Below are positions 22,740-32,270 of a stretch of 57,579 bases of DNA, in pieces. Within the stretch, counting starts at the first letter, position 1; every line of letters starts with the position of its first letter. Position numbers and translations under genes: made by a program. Source of the stretch: a bacterium (GTDB taxonomy: Bacteria; Patescibacteriota; Minisyncoccia; Minisyncoccales; CG1-02-41-26). Location: NCBI GenBank assembly GCA_030648255.1, contig JAUSHZ010000016.1:1-57579 (forward strand). Direction: 5' to 3'. Under the pieces are notes generated by a model that was not told where the DNA came from, did no database searches, and worked only from the letters and a program-made list of their open reading frames with translations.

Positions 22740-22844
22740 AACAACAAAATTTTTAATTCTTAATTTTTAAATAATTTTTAATTTTAAAATTTCTAAACTT
22801 ATTTCATCTTAATACAAATAACCACAACATAAAAGAAAGGGCGG

Positions 22845-23204
22845 CTATGCCGCCACAACTTTATGAATATCTTCCAACTTTGCTGTTGCCATGTCGAACA
22901 AACTAAAAAATCCTTTTTGTTGCATTTCTTCTAATTCATCATCGTGAAAAATTAATGAATTTAACGCAATAAGTTTAATGCATGGATTTCTTTCCGAAAA
23001 TACCTCAATAGTTGTAAGGGTATCGTTTTGAAGATATTCAATATAAGGATCAAAAATTATAACTTCAATCCCATCGACTCCTCTTTCTTCCACCTCTGAT
23101 AAAGATAGACAACGCAAATTCACAACCAGATATCCACAGAATTCGAAGAAATCTACCAACGACTCAGCTTTATCAATCGCAATATGAATGCTCTTTTTAT
23201 GCAT
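22845..23204 (-). CDS. Hypothetical protein, weakly response-regulator receiver-like
   Basis: Complete ORF with a VIIFDPYIEYL-like strand; identity uncertain. Confidence 0.5.
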   Translation of the reverse strand: MHKKSIHIAIDKAESLVDFFEFCGYLVVNLRCLSLSEVEERGVDGIEVIIFDPYIEYLQNDTLTTIEVFSERNPCIKLIALNSLIFHDDELEEMQQKGFFSLFDMATAKLEDIHKVVAA

Positions 23205-23271
23205 TGAAGTCCTCCTTTCTAAAAATATTATTAATGTAGCAAGCTAAACTTACACCAAATCGCTTTAAAAA

Positions 23272-24192
23272 TCAAGAAATTTTTACAAAACGCCATTTAT
23301 TAAATTGATCTTTGTGAAATTCAAAATTTTGATATTTGAATTTTTTTAGTAGCTTCTCAATATCCTTTTTTTGATTATAGCCAAATTCCAGATAAATAAC
23401 ACCCTTAGGGGCTAAGTAATTTTTGGCTTGCTTTAAAAACTTTTCAATAAAATATAAGCCATTACTCTTGGCAAACAATGCCTGTTTTGGCTCAAAATTT
23501 AAAACCGATTTTTGTACTTTACTTTTCTCGCCCAACCCAATATATGGCGGATTAGCCAAAATTAAATCATATCTGCTGTTGAAGCTCGGGTTCAACAGCT
23601 TTTCAAAAACATTGGACTTAATAATGCGATATCTTTTTTTATCAATTCCATTCAATTTTAAGTTAAGCCGAATTTGCTTTAAGCAATTCCCATCAATATC
23701 CACAAAATCACAATGACTATTAGGGATACTCTTTAAAACCACAACCCCGCAACACCCTCCGCCGGCAAACACATCTAGAATCTTTAAACAACGGGTTGGG
23801 AGTTGTTTTTCGTGAGTATTCGCAGGCAAAATTGCATGGTTCGCCTTTGGCGAAATTTTGCCGAGACGAAGCGAGTGAGCCGCTGGGCGAACGAGCGTCT
23901 CACGAAAAATAATTCCCGAGCCGTTGTTATTAACTTCTCGGACAGCTTCGCCAACCCAATATTCTGTTTCATCTCTTGGAATAAGCGGCTTGTATCGCAA
24001 ATCAATTTTGCAACCACAAAAATTCTTATGACCAATAACATAATCCACTGGCTCGCCTTTTTCCAATCGAGTTATATCCTTTTTTGCCCTATCTGTCAAC
24101 TTCCCCCCATATTTCTCATTTAACAACCAAACAACCTCCTGCTTTAAATTACCATTTTTCATATTTTCCACTTTACCAAAAAACCGTCTCAA
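23272..24192 (-). CDS. prmC: Peptide chain release factor N5-glutamine methyltransferase PrmC/HemK (likely ATG start at about 24162)
   Basis: PLIPRDETEYWV ... ILDVFAGGGCCGVVVLK ... YDLILANPPYIG (NPPY). Confidence 0.93.
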   Translation of the reverse strand: MRRFFGKVENMKNGNLKQEVVWLLNEKYGGKLTDRAKKDITRLEKGEPVDYVIGHKNFCGCKIDLRYKPLIPRDETEYWVGEAVREVNNNGSGIIFRETLVRPAAHSLRLGKISPKANHAILPANTHEKQLPTRCLKILDVFAGGGCCGVVVLKSIPNSHCDFVDIDGNCLKQIRLNLKLNGIDKKRYRIIKSNVFEKLLNPSFNSRYDLILANPPYIGLGEKSKVQKSVLNFEPKQALFAKSNGLYFIEKFLKQAKNYLAPKGVIYLEFGYNQKKDIEKLLKKFKYQNFEFHKDQFNKWRFVKIS

Positions 24193-24328
24193 TAAAAAGC
24201 AACCTAGGGTTTTCTATTCCAAATTATTCAATTCTGAGACGGTCGTTGTGAAAGTGAATAAAATAAAATTTTAATACGCATTAAAATCAAAAATCCCCCT
24301 TCGATAAACTCGGGAGAATTCTTGATGC

Positions 24329-24424
24329 GGAGGCAGGTGGAATCGAACCACATACCTTTATGGGGTATCGCCTGTTTATCAGGCAGGGGTCCGCTCCAGC
24401 GGACATCAGCCTCCCATACCTCCG
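24329..24424 (-). tRNA. tRNA-like gene with long variable arm and an extra D-arm hairpin; isotype not assigned
   Basis: Acceptor GGAGGTA/TGCCTCC, T-loop GTGGTTCGATTCCAC, variable arm ATACC-CCATAAA-GGTAT, anticodon-arm candidate GCCTGATAAACAGGC, extra hairpin GTCCGC-TGGA-GCGGAC. Confidence 0.5.
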
Positions 24425-24447
24425 CAATTTTATTTTAACACTTCAAT

Positions 24448-24483
24448 AAAACAAAACAATCCCGAAAAAATCGAGATTGTTCT
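24448..24483 (-). terminator. Rho-independent terminator-like hairpin (- strand)
   Basis: - strand ACAATCTCGA tttt TCGGGATTGT followed by TTTTGTTTT. Confidence 0.65.
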
Positions 24484-24528
24484 GTCGATACCTCTTAGGT
24501 ATGTGGTCGCCGCCTGATAAACAATTAC
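24484..24528 (-). ncRNA. Putative small RNA with segments complementary to the adjacent tRNA-like gene
   Basis: - strand promoter-like TTGACG-17nt-TATGGT (extended -10 TGC), then TGTTTATCAGGC...CCACATACCTAAGAGGTATCG, then the terminator at 24448-24483. Confidence 0.35.
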
Positions 24529-24553
24529 ACCATAGCAAGAAAATCCGCCTGCG

Positions 24554-25159
24554 TCAAGATTTTCGCTGTGGAGAAAAACCTTTAGCTATTAGATAGAATT
24601 CTTTACTGCCACGACGAACAGCTCTGGGGCGGTATCTTTTTATCATTTGAAAATGCCCTTTTACTTCTTTAACAAAATTATCAGTGCCAGGCCCCTCAAA
24701 AATCTTGCAAACGAAATTGCCGGATTTTGCTAAAACTTTTATGGCAATCTCCAAGGCCTTTTGCGTTAACTCCAAACAATTAGCCACATCTAATTCCAAG
24801 AGCCCTGTAGTGTTTGGGGCCATATCAGAAACCACCACATTAAAAGATTGGTTTAACAACGGCCCATCAAAAAAATCATCGGCTAAAACATCCTTTTTAA
24901 TAAATACTGTGTTGTTCAACGGTTTTATGTTTAAATCCAAAATATCCATTGCCACTACTTTGCCAGTCATTGAAACTTTATTAGCAATATACAAAAGCCA
25001 AGAACCAGGGGCTGCTCCCAAGTCCAAAACAAAAAAGCCCTTCTGGAAAAGCTTAAATTTTTCGTCTATTTCTTGAAGCTTATACACAGAACGAGCTGGG
25101 TAGCCCTCCTCTTTAGCTTTTTGAGTAAAGAAATCGTTTTTGCTAAATTCTCTTTTCAT
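24554..25159 (-). CDS. rlmE: 23S rRNA (uridine-2'-O)-methyltransferase RlmE/FtsJ
   Basis: YPARSVYKLQEIDEKFKLFQKGFFVLDLGAAPGSWLLYIA ... VVSDMAPNTTG. Confidence 0.95.
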   Translation of the reverse strand: MKREFSKNDFFTQKAKEEGYPARSVYKLQEIDEKFKLFQKGFFVLDLGAAPGSWLLYIANKVSMTGKVVAMDILDLNIKPLNNTVFIKKDVLADDFFDGPLLNQSFNVVVSDMAPNTTGLLELDVANCLELTQKALEIAIKVLAKSGNFVCKIFEGPGTDNFVKEVKGHFQMIKRYRPRAVRRGSKEFYLIAKGFSPQRKS

Positions 25160-25162
25160 TTA

Positions 25163-26542
25163 TTATTTTAATTTTTCGATTAAGATATTTTTTATTTCAC
25201 TAATTTTTATTCTTTCTTGTTTCATTGTGTCTCTATCGCGCAAAGTAACAGTGTCATCTTGTAAGGTATCAAAATCAACTGTGATGCAATAGGGTGTGCC
25301 AACTTCATCTTGCCTTCTGTATCTTTTGCCAATATTGCCTGAATCATCAAACTCTGTTTGAAAATCTTTTTTCAACTCATTAAAAATGCTTCTGGCTTTT
25401 TCAACCAATTCTGGCTTGTTGGCTAATAGGGGAAAAATAGCAACTTTAATAGGCGCTAATTTGGCAGGAAATTTTAAAACTATTCGGGTTTCACCCCCCT
25501 CCATTTGTTCTTCGTTGTAAGCCTCTGTTAAAACAGCTAAAAGAGCTCTGCCAACCCCAACTGAAGACTCAATGATATGAGGGATATATTTTTCTTTTGT
25601 TTTGGGGTCAGTATAGTCTAGAGCCACTCCAGAAAATTTGCTATGTTGAGATAAGTCATAATCGCTTCTAGCATGGATACCTTCTAACTCCTTAAACCCA
25701 AACGGAAAATTATATTCAATATCGTAGGCCTCTTTAGCATAAAAAACTAAATTTTCGTGCTTGTGCCATTTCAAATTTTTCTCTGAAATTCCCAAGTTTA
25801 AATAATATTGCCACCTATTTTGCCTTAATTTCTCGTACTCTATCATTTCCTGATTGGGAGAACAAAAATACTGCATTTCCATTTGTTCAAACTCGCGAGT
25901 TCTAAAAATAAACTGGCGAGCAGTTATCTCGTTGCGAAAGGCCTTGCCAATTTGAGCTATACCAAAAGGAATTTGCACCCTGCAAGAATCCAGAACATTT
26001 AAATAATTAACATAAATTCCCTGGCAAGTTTCACCACGCAAATAAACAGGCGCCTTGCTCCAATCATCAGCAAAATTCCCTAGATTGGCTTTAACCAATA
26101 GATTAAATTTTTTAACTTTTGTCCAATCATTTTTACCACAAGTTGGGCATTTTATTTTGCCTTTGTGGGTATCAAAAAGTTTATTTATTTCATCCTCAGT
26201 CATTTTCTCGTCAGCAAAAATTTCTATATCTTCAAGCAAATGGTCAACTCTTAACCGGCTATTACATTTTTTACATTCGGTTAAAGGGTCGGCAAACCCG
26301 CCAACATGGCCCGAAGCCTCCCAAATTCTTGGGTGCATAAAAATAGCTGAATCAAGCCCCACAATATCCTCTCTTTCTTGAACCATTGCTTTCCACCACT
26401 CTTTTTTTATGTTGTTGACCAATTCAACCCCATATGGTCCTAAGTCATAAACAGCTGAAAACCCGCCGTAAATTTCAGAGCTGGCAAAGACAAAACCTCT
26501 TCTTTTACAGAGCGCTATAATATTTTGCATTTTATCTGGCAT
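25163..26542 (-). CDS. glyS: Glycyl-tRNA synthetase (dimeric type)
   Basis: IIALCKRRGFVFASSEIYGGFSAVYDLGPYGVELVNNIKKEWW; YIPHIIESSVGVGRALLAVL. Confidence 0.97.
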   Translation of the reverse strand: MPDKMQNIIALCKRRGFVFASSEIYGGFSAVYDLGPYGVELVNNIKKEWWKAMVQEREDIVGLDSAIFMHPRIWEASGHVGGFADPLTECKKCNSRLRVDHLLEDIEIFADEKMTEDEINKLFDTHKGKIKCPTCGKNDWTKVKKFNLLVKANLGNFADDWSKAPVYLRGETCQGIYVNYLNVLDSCRVQIPFGIAQIGKAFRNEITARQFIFRTREFEQMEMQYFCSPNQEMIEYEKLRQNRWQYYLNLGISEKNLKWHKHENLVFYAKEAYDIEYNFPFGFKELEGIHARSDYDLSQHSKFSGVALDYTDPKTKEKYIPHIIESSVGVGRALLAVLTEAYNEEQMEGGETRIVLKFPAKLAPIKVAIFPLLANKPELVEKARSIFNELKKDFQTEFDDSGNIGKRYRRQDEVGTPYCITVDFDTLQDDTVTLRDRDTMKQERIKISEIKNILIEKLK

Positions 26543-28118
26543 AAGTAGAAGTATCTATTGCTTGCGAACTCTCTGAAATAGCTGTGCCTGAAAAAATATC
26601 CACTGCTGTTAAGTTCGCCGTTCCAATCAGTGGCATAGTTAATGGCATAGTGGAGCTGGCCAAATCATCAGACATTAATTCAATTTGAAAAGTTAAAATC
26701 ACGGGAGAGTCAAAGCCCTGATATGCAGCTATGTCTCCTATCGACCAAACTACTTCCCTAGATGTTGAATCAAAAGTAAATGGTGCGTCTTGGGGACTGG
26801 TTTGACCAGTTAGCTTAACATTATCTGGCAAAAATGCTTTTACTTTGGCGTTATTTAATCCATTCCAATAATTTTTTATTTGCCATAAAACGGTATAGAT
26901 TGTGCTGGTGCTATTATCCTGCATAACTTTTTGAGCAAAATCCACCTTACCCCGCAGTTTTGTTTCAAACGCTTTTTCTACTCCGCTTAAAGAAACCGTG
27001 TTTCGCAAAATAGGATTTTCAATTTTTCTGCTAAAAGAAGCGTCTTTTGTTTTTACCCAAAATTCTACCTTACCCTCTTCGCTGGCATCTAAAAACCTTA
27101 GGCTTTGAATGTCTTTCCAGTCAAAAATAATAGAGTTGTCGCCCTGGCCAGTACTGCCGTTTTCTGTTTTTAAACTGTTAAGGTCAAAAAAGTCGCTGTT
27201 TAATTTTATCAAAAGAAACTTTTTCTCTAAAGCAGTTGCTCCAATGTTTTTAAAATAAATTTCATAATGAAGCAAATCGCCAACACCAACAGAGCCAGCT
27301 TGAGAGCCGTTTATCATCTGGGATATGAAAACAGACGGCTCTGAAATTTCTATAGAGCCCATAACTTCCTTCAAGACCATAAATCCGCTGTCTTTAATAA
27401 CGCCGATTTGAGCTTTGAAAACTTTTCTTTCACCCTGGGTTCCGCTTAACAAGCCCTTAATATTCACTCTGCCTCCGTTGGCTTGAGTTAGGGCGGGCAA
27501 AGACCACTCGGCAATGTCCAGACCTTTTGGATTTGCGATCTGAAAGGTAAACCCTGAAGGATAAACCATTTTTAAATGCAAATTTTCCAAAGCAAAATTA
27601 ATATTAGAAAAATAATTAACAGTAAAGCTTAAATCTCCTCCTTGTTCGGCTTTAACTGGCAAATCAAATTCTAGGGTCAAAGGCACAAAGGTTATTTTAG
27701 TTGTTAAATTAGTTTTTGATTCGTATCTTGATTTTAAGTTTTTAGGATTGTAAAAAAGCGAGGCCATAGCTTGCAATGTATCGTTTTCTTTTCCAATGCC
27801 TATTGCTTTAAAAACAGCTGTTCGCTCCTCTCCCGGATAGATATCTTCTAATTTTTTAGTAACCCGTTGTTGAGTATCTTCAATAGGAGTAGAGTTCCCT
27901 GGATACTCAAAAACTAGCTCAGCTGATTCAAGGCGCACTTTGCCATTATTTTTAAACTTAACCGTATAGTCAATTTCATCTCCTGCCTGAACCTGTTCTG
28001 GCCCTAAAATTTCAATCTTTAAAACTTCTTTTGAATAAATATTGCCTCGCCAATACCAAAAAGCAATGGCTGACAAAAAAGCCATTGATAAAAGAAAAAA
28101 TGTTAAAAACTTACGCAT
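26532..28118 (-). CDS. Membrane-anchored protein with DUF11/CARDB-like Ig-fold repeats
   Basis: N-terminal TM then repeated IEILGPEQVQAGDEIDYTVKFKNNGKV-type domains. Confidence 0.7.
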   Translation of the reverse strand: MRKFLTFFLLSMAFLSAIAFWYWRGNIYSKEVLKIEILGPEQVQAGDEIDYTVKFKNNGKVRLESAELVFEYPGNSTPIEDTQQRVTKKLEDIYPGEERTAVFKAIGIGKENDTLQAMASLFYNPKNLKSRYESKTNLTTKITFVPLTLEFDLPVKAEQGGDLSFTVNYFSNINFALENLHLKMVYPSGFTFQIANPKGLDIAEWSLPALTQANGGRVNIKGLLSGTQGERKVFKAQIGVIKDSGFMVLKEVMGSIEISEPSVFISQMINGSQAGSVGVGDLLHYEIYFKNIGATALEKKFLLIKLNSDFFDLNSLKTENGSTGQGDNSIIFDWKDIQSLRFLDASEEGKVEFWVKTKDASFSRKIENPILRNTVSLSGVEKAFETKLRGKVDFAQKVMQDNSTSTIYTVLWQIKNYWNGLNNAKVKAFLPDNVKLTGQTSPQDAPFTFDSTSREVVWSIGDIAAYQGFDSPVILTFQIELMSDDLASSTMPLTMPLIGTANLTAVDIFSGTAISESSQAIDTSTYAR

Positions 28119-28127
28119 AATAATATA

Positions 28128-28847
28128 TTAACCTTTTTCTGCTAAAAAATCAAAATATACCTTAAAGGCCTTGTTTAAATTTTGTAAATCATTTTCCCAA
28201 ATGCTTAGCCGTTCAACTTTTTCAATCGGCTCTTTTATAAAAAACCTTATAAGCTTTACCGAGTCAACCATAATTTCAGTGGCGGGAAAATTGCAACACC
28301 TCCAGCAAACCACTCCTCCGTGAAGGGGAGATAAAAAAAATGTTTCTGGTAAAAGCTTGCTTGAACAGATTGGGCAAGAATAAAGCTCGGGAGAATAGCC
28401 AAGTAAAGTAAAAAAATTCCATAAAAAATAGTGAGAAATCAGTTTATAGTTATTAGTTAATAGTTTATAGTTGAACTTCTGGAAAATTACCAGCAACAAT
28501 CGCCAAATTTCCTCGTCTTTTCTTTCTGTGATAGTTAAGCAGTCAGCAACTTCGGCTATTTGACCAACGCAAGCAAGCGCTTCTGAGTTTTTTCTTATTT
28601 CCAAAAATTTGTCAATTACAATTGCATCCGTTAATGTTTTGCGGTTTTTGCCCTGAATAAATTCAACTTCAATAAAATAAAAAACATCAATGCCCGCTTT
28701 TAATTTTGATGTTATCTTGCGAATTGCCTTGCCAACCAATTCTATTTTGCCAAAATATTGAGTGTATAAAGCAAAAATCTGGTCTGCCTCCCCAGAATCT
28801 TTTTTAGATAAAACAATCCCTTTTGTCCTGTAATGCTGATGCGCCAT
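28128..28847 (-). CDS. recO: DNA repair protein RecO
   Basis: YRTKGIVLSKKDSGEADQIFALYTQYFGKIELVGKAIRK; CPICSSKLLPE...CWRC zinc-binding motif. Confidence 0.92.
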   Translation of the reverse strand: MAHQHYRTKGIVLSKKDSGEADQIFALYTQYFGKIELVGKAIRKITSKLKAGIDVFYFIEVEFIQGKNRKTLTDAIVIDKFLEIRKNSEALACVGQIAEVADCLTITERKDEEIWRLLLVIFQKFNYKLLTNNYKLISHYFLWNFFTLLGYSPELYSCPICSSKLLPETFFLSPLHGGVVCWRCCNFPATEIMVDSVKLIRFFIKEPIEKVERLSIWENDLQNLNKAFKVYFDFLAEKG

Positions 28848-28856
28848 AAATTCTCC

Positions 28857-29255
28857 CTAAAACCCAGACTTCTTCTTTAAGTAATTATATCTCTGCAAGG
28901 CGTCAAACTTTTCTTGCGAGGGCTTAAATGCCTTGCCTTTTTGTTCAAGATCTTTCATTATTTCTTGAAACGCTTTTTTACTAATATGTTCACCAAATTT
29001 TTCTTTGGGAAACAAAGATTCAGCCAGCTCTTTCCTTTTCACTCTACTTAAGTATCTGCCCCTAATGGCTGGGGCCCAGCCGGTTTGGGGAATTCTGCTT
29101 TTATCAAGAGTAATTTTTTTAACAGCATCTGATCGCTTAATAAATTGCCTTTTGCTAGAAAATAAAGAATCCTTGTCAAATTTTTTGAAAGCTCTTTTCC
29201 TATATTTCATCCCAGTTGGTCCAAACAAATTGGGGATTCTATCTAAGATGCTCAT
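28857..29255 (-). CDS. Hypothetical basic protein
   Basis: Complete ORF with its own start between recO and ileS. Confidence 0.55.
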   Translation of the reverse strand: MSILDRIPNLFGPTGMKYRKRAFKKFDKDSLFSSKRQFIKRSDAVKKITLDKSRIPQTGWAPAIRGRYLSRVKRKELAESLFPKEKFGEHISKKAFQEIMKDLEQKGKAFKPSQEKFDALQRYNYLKKKSGF

Positions 29256-29303
29256 AGTAATTTTGCAGAGGTCAGACCTCTCTTAACTCTTGAGCTCAGT
29301 TTT

Positions 29304-32270
29304 TTAGAGGTCTGACCTCTGCAAACCTAGCCAAACTACCTCCCCGTCTATTTTAAATTCTGACCGGGCTAAAAATTCTCCACTTTTTGAGGTGTTTTCC
29401 CTTAGCTCTTTTGAGCGAGTGCTTTCTAAAATTTGTTTTTGATTTTCTTTTAAAATCTTAACTATTTTTTCAGGAGCAAAATAACTAATCGCCACATCTG
29501 TATCATTTGGAGTTAAGTTTGACTGCTTGCGCAAGCTTTGAATATTTCTGATAATTTCACGAACTTGGCCCTCTATTCTTAGTTCCTCTGAAATTTCTGT
29601 GTCCAGCTCAACCTCACTGGCAATGCTGTCATCAAAAATAACTTCTTTAACATTAACTTCGTCTTTTATCAACTCTAAAAACTCCTCCTTCCCCTTTATT
29701 CTTAATTCATGATTCCTAATCCTTAATTCTTGTAGCGCCTGCCTAACACCAATGCTAAGCTCTGCCCTTTTAGCCAATGCCAAAGAAACAACATCTCTTG
29801 TCTCTTGCATTTCTTTTTCCAGGCTCTCATCAATAAATTTCTTTTCTGATTTTGGCCAATCACATAAATGTACGGACTCTGGCATATCTTTACCTTTTAA
29901 CTGCTGATATATCTCTTCAGCTAAAAACGGCATTGTTGGGGCAATTAGCTTACAAACAGTTAATAAAACTTCATAAAAAATTTGTTCTCCCTGTTTTTTA
30001 TCATCTAAACTTTCAGAATTTTGAAATCTTTTACGTGAACGCCTCACATACCAAAGCGACAAATCGTTTATCCAGAAATCCTCAATAGCCAAAACCGCTT
30101 TTGAAGGGTCGAGTTTCTCCAAGCTCTCGGTTGCTTCGTTTATTAAATTATTTAATTTACTCAAAATCCATTTGTCTAAAATATTTTTTGGCTTCAATTC
30201 TTTAGCTTGAGGGTTTTGGCAATAAGTTTTGAAAAATGTAAAACAATTTTGAAAGATTAAAATCTTTCTTTCCGTTTCCTTGGCCACATTATAGCCAAAT
30301 CGCATATTGCTAGCTGGGTTCTGGATAGCATACATCCATCGCATCACATCAGCCCCGATTTTTTCTACTGCCTCGTCAAACCAAATAGCATTGCCTTTAG
30401 ATTTATGCATTTCCTCTCCCTTTTCATCAACAACCGAAGCAAACCCAAGCAAATTTTTAAATGGCTCTTTATTTTCTAAAACTTGACTCATTACCAATAA
30501 AACATAAAACCAATTTTTAAACTGCCCTGGAAAGCTTTCGCACACTAAATCAATTGGAAACCACTTATCCCATTCTGATTTGTTGTTATGAAAATAAGGG
30601 ATATTTTCATGCCTATTATCATCACTAATGGTTGAAAACGGCACAATGCCAGCATCTAGCCAAGGATTGCCAACATCTAAAATTCTAGAAACAACCTCGT
30701 TGCACTTGGAACATCTTATTTTAATGTTATCAACCCAAGGCCTATGAGGCGAATTGCCCTCAAAATCTTTCCAGCCTTCTACCGCTCTTTCTTTTAGCTC
30801 ATCAATAGATCCAATAACATCAAAATTTTTACATTCAGAACATTCATAGATCGGCAAAGCCAAGCCCCAGTATCTTTTTTTAGAAATCAACCAATCGCGC
30901 ATATTTTTCAGCCAATCAAGCTCTCTTTCCAAGCAAAATCCTGGTATCCAGTTTATTTTTCTAGCAATACTCATTAAAGGCGCTCTTAAATAATCCATTG
31001 ATATATACCACTCGTCAACCAAGCGAAAAATCAGTTCGCTTTTACACCTCCAACAAGTTGGATATCTATGTTTATAGTCCTCTATTTTATAAACTAAATT
31101 ATTGGCTTTTAGCCTTTCAAAAATAAGTTCACGCACAAACTCTTCGCCCACAAAATGCCCTGTTAAAGCATCAAAACCCTCAACATAACGGCTTTCATCG
31201 TTAGTGGGGTTTATGACTGGCAGATACAAAAGCTTAGCGAGTGTAAAATCTTCTTGCCCGCATCCGGGAGCAGAATGCACAACACCCGTGCCCTCATCAG
31301 CTGTGACATCTTTCCACAAAACAACTTTGTGATGAAGTTCTGGCACTTTAGCTACAGCTGGCAAGTTATCAAAAAGCCCAGTGTACTCTCTATTTTCCAA
31401 AGCCTTGCCTTCAAATGTTTCAATAATTTGGCCGTTTTCAATTAGATGAGCTTTATCTTTTAATAGAATATAGATCTCGCCAGTTTTTTGGTCCGCCACC
31501 TTAGCATAAATAAAGTGCGGGTTAACTGATAAAAAAACGTTCGCTGGCAGTGTCCAAGGAGTAGTTGTCCAAGCTAAAAAATAGGTTTCGTTTTCACCAA
31601 CAACAGGCAACTTGAAATAAATGGCTTTGTGGGTTATTTCTTTGTATTCCTCGGTTAAAATTTCGTGCTGGCTTATGGCCGTGCCGCATCTCGGGCACCA
31701 AGCCACAACGTCGTGGCCTTTATACAAAAGCCCTTTTTCGTGGCATTTTTTCAAAAAGTGCCAGATGGCGTAATTATTTTCCGGAGACATTGTGTAATAT
31801 GAATGGCTTTTTTTCATCCACTCACCTTTTTCATCAAAGTCTGTTTGCCAATTTCCCCAATCCCGCAACATACCTAATCTTATGGATTGCTGGGTTTGAA
31901 TTTTTGAATATTTATGCACCCGCTCCTTGCACTTATTTACAAATTCAGCAATGCCATATTTTTCAATATCTTTTTTATTTTTAAAACCAAGCTCTTTTTC
32001 CACTTCCACCTCCACCCAAAGCCCTTGGCAGTCAAAACCATTTTGAAACCGCTCGCTATATCCTTGCATTGCCTTAAACCTTTGAAATAAATCTTTGTAA
32101 GTTCTGCCCCAAGCATGATGAACGCCCATAGGGTTGTTGGCTGTAATTGGCCCATCCAAAAAACTCCAAGGCTTTCCCTTTTTATTTTTTTCTTTAATCT
32201 TCTCCAAAAGCTTTATCTCCTCCCAAAACTTTAATGTCTCTTTTTCTTTTTTTACAAAATCACTTTCCAT
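29304..32270 (-). CDS. ileS: Isoleucyl-tRNA synthetase
   Basis: FLDGPITANNPMGVHHAWGRTYKDLFQRFKAMQGY; KSKGNAIWFDEAVEKIGADVMRWM. Confidence 0.97.
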   Translation of the reverse strand: MESDFVKKEKETLKFWEEIKLLEKIKEKNKKGKPWSFLDGPITANNPMGVHHAWGRTYKDLFQRFKAMQGYSERFQNGFDCQGLWVEVEVEKELGFKNKKDIEKYGIAEFVNKCKERVHKYSKIQTQQSIRLGMLRDWGNWQTDFDEKGEWMKKSHSYYTMSPENNYAIWHFLKKCHEKGLLYKGHDVVAWCPRCGTAISQHEILTEEYKEITHKAIYFKLPVVGENETYFLAWTTTPWTLPANVFLSVNPHFIYAKVADQKTGEIYILLKDKAHLIENGQIIETFEGKALENREYTGLFDNLPAVAKVPELHHKVVLWKDVTADEGTGVVHSAPGCGQEDFTLAKLLYLPVINPTNDESRYVEGFDALTGHFVGEEFVRELIFERLKANNLVYKIEDYKHRYPTCWRCKSELIFRLVDEWYISMDYLRAPLMSIARKINWIPGFCLERELDWLKNMRDWLISKKRYWGLALPIYECSECKNFDVIGSIDELKERAVEGWKDFEGNSPHRPWVDNIKIRCSKCNEVVSRILDVGNPWLDAGIVPFSTISDDNRHENIPYFHNNKSEWDKWFPIDLVCESFPGQFKNWFYVLLVMSQVLENKEPFKNLLGFASVVDEKGEEMHKSKGNAIWFDEAVEKIGADVMRWMYAIQNPASNMRFGYNVAKETERKILIFQNCFTFFKTYCQNPQAKELKPKNILDKWILSKLNNLINEATESLEKLDPSKAVLAIEDFWINDLSLWYVRRSRKRFQNSESLDDKKQGEQIFYEVLLTVCKLIAPTMPFLAEEIYQQLKGKDMPESVHLCDWPKSEKKFIDESLEKEMQETRDVVSLALAKRAELSIGVRQALQELRIRNHELRIKGKEEFLELIKDEVNVKEVIFDDSIASEVELDTEISEELRIEGQVREIIRNIQSLRKQSNLTPNDTDVAISYFAPEKIVKILKENQKQILESTRSKELRENTSKSGEFLARSEFKIDGEVVWLGLQRSDL

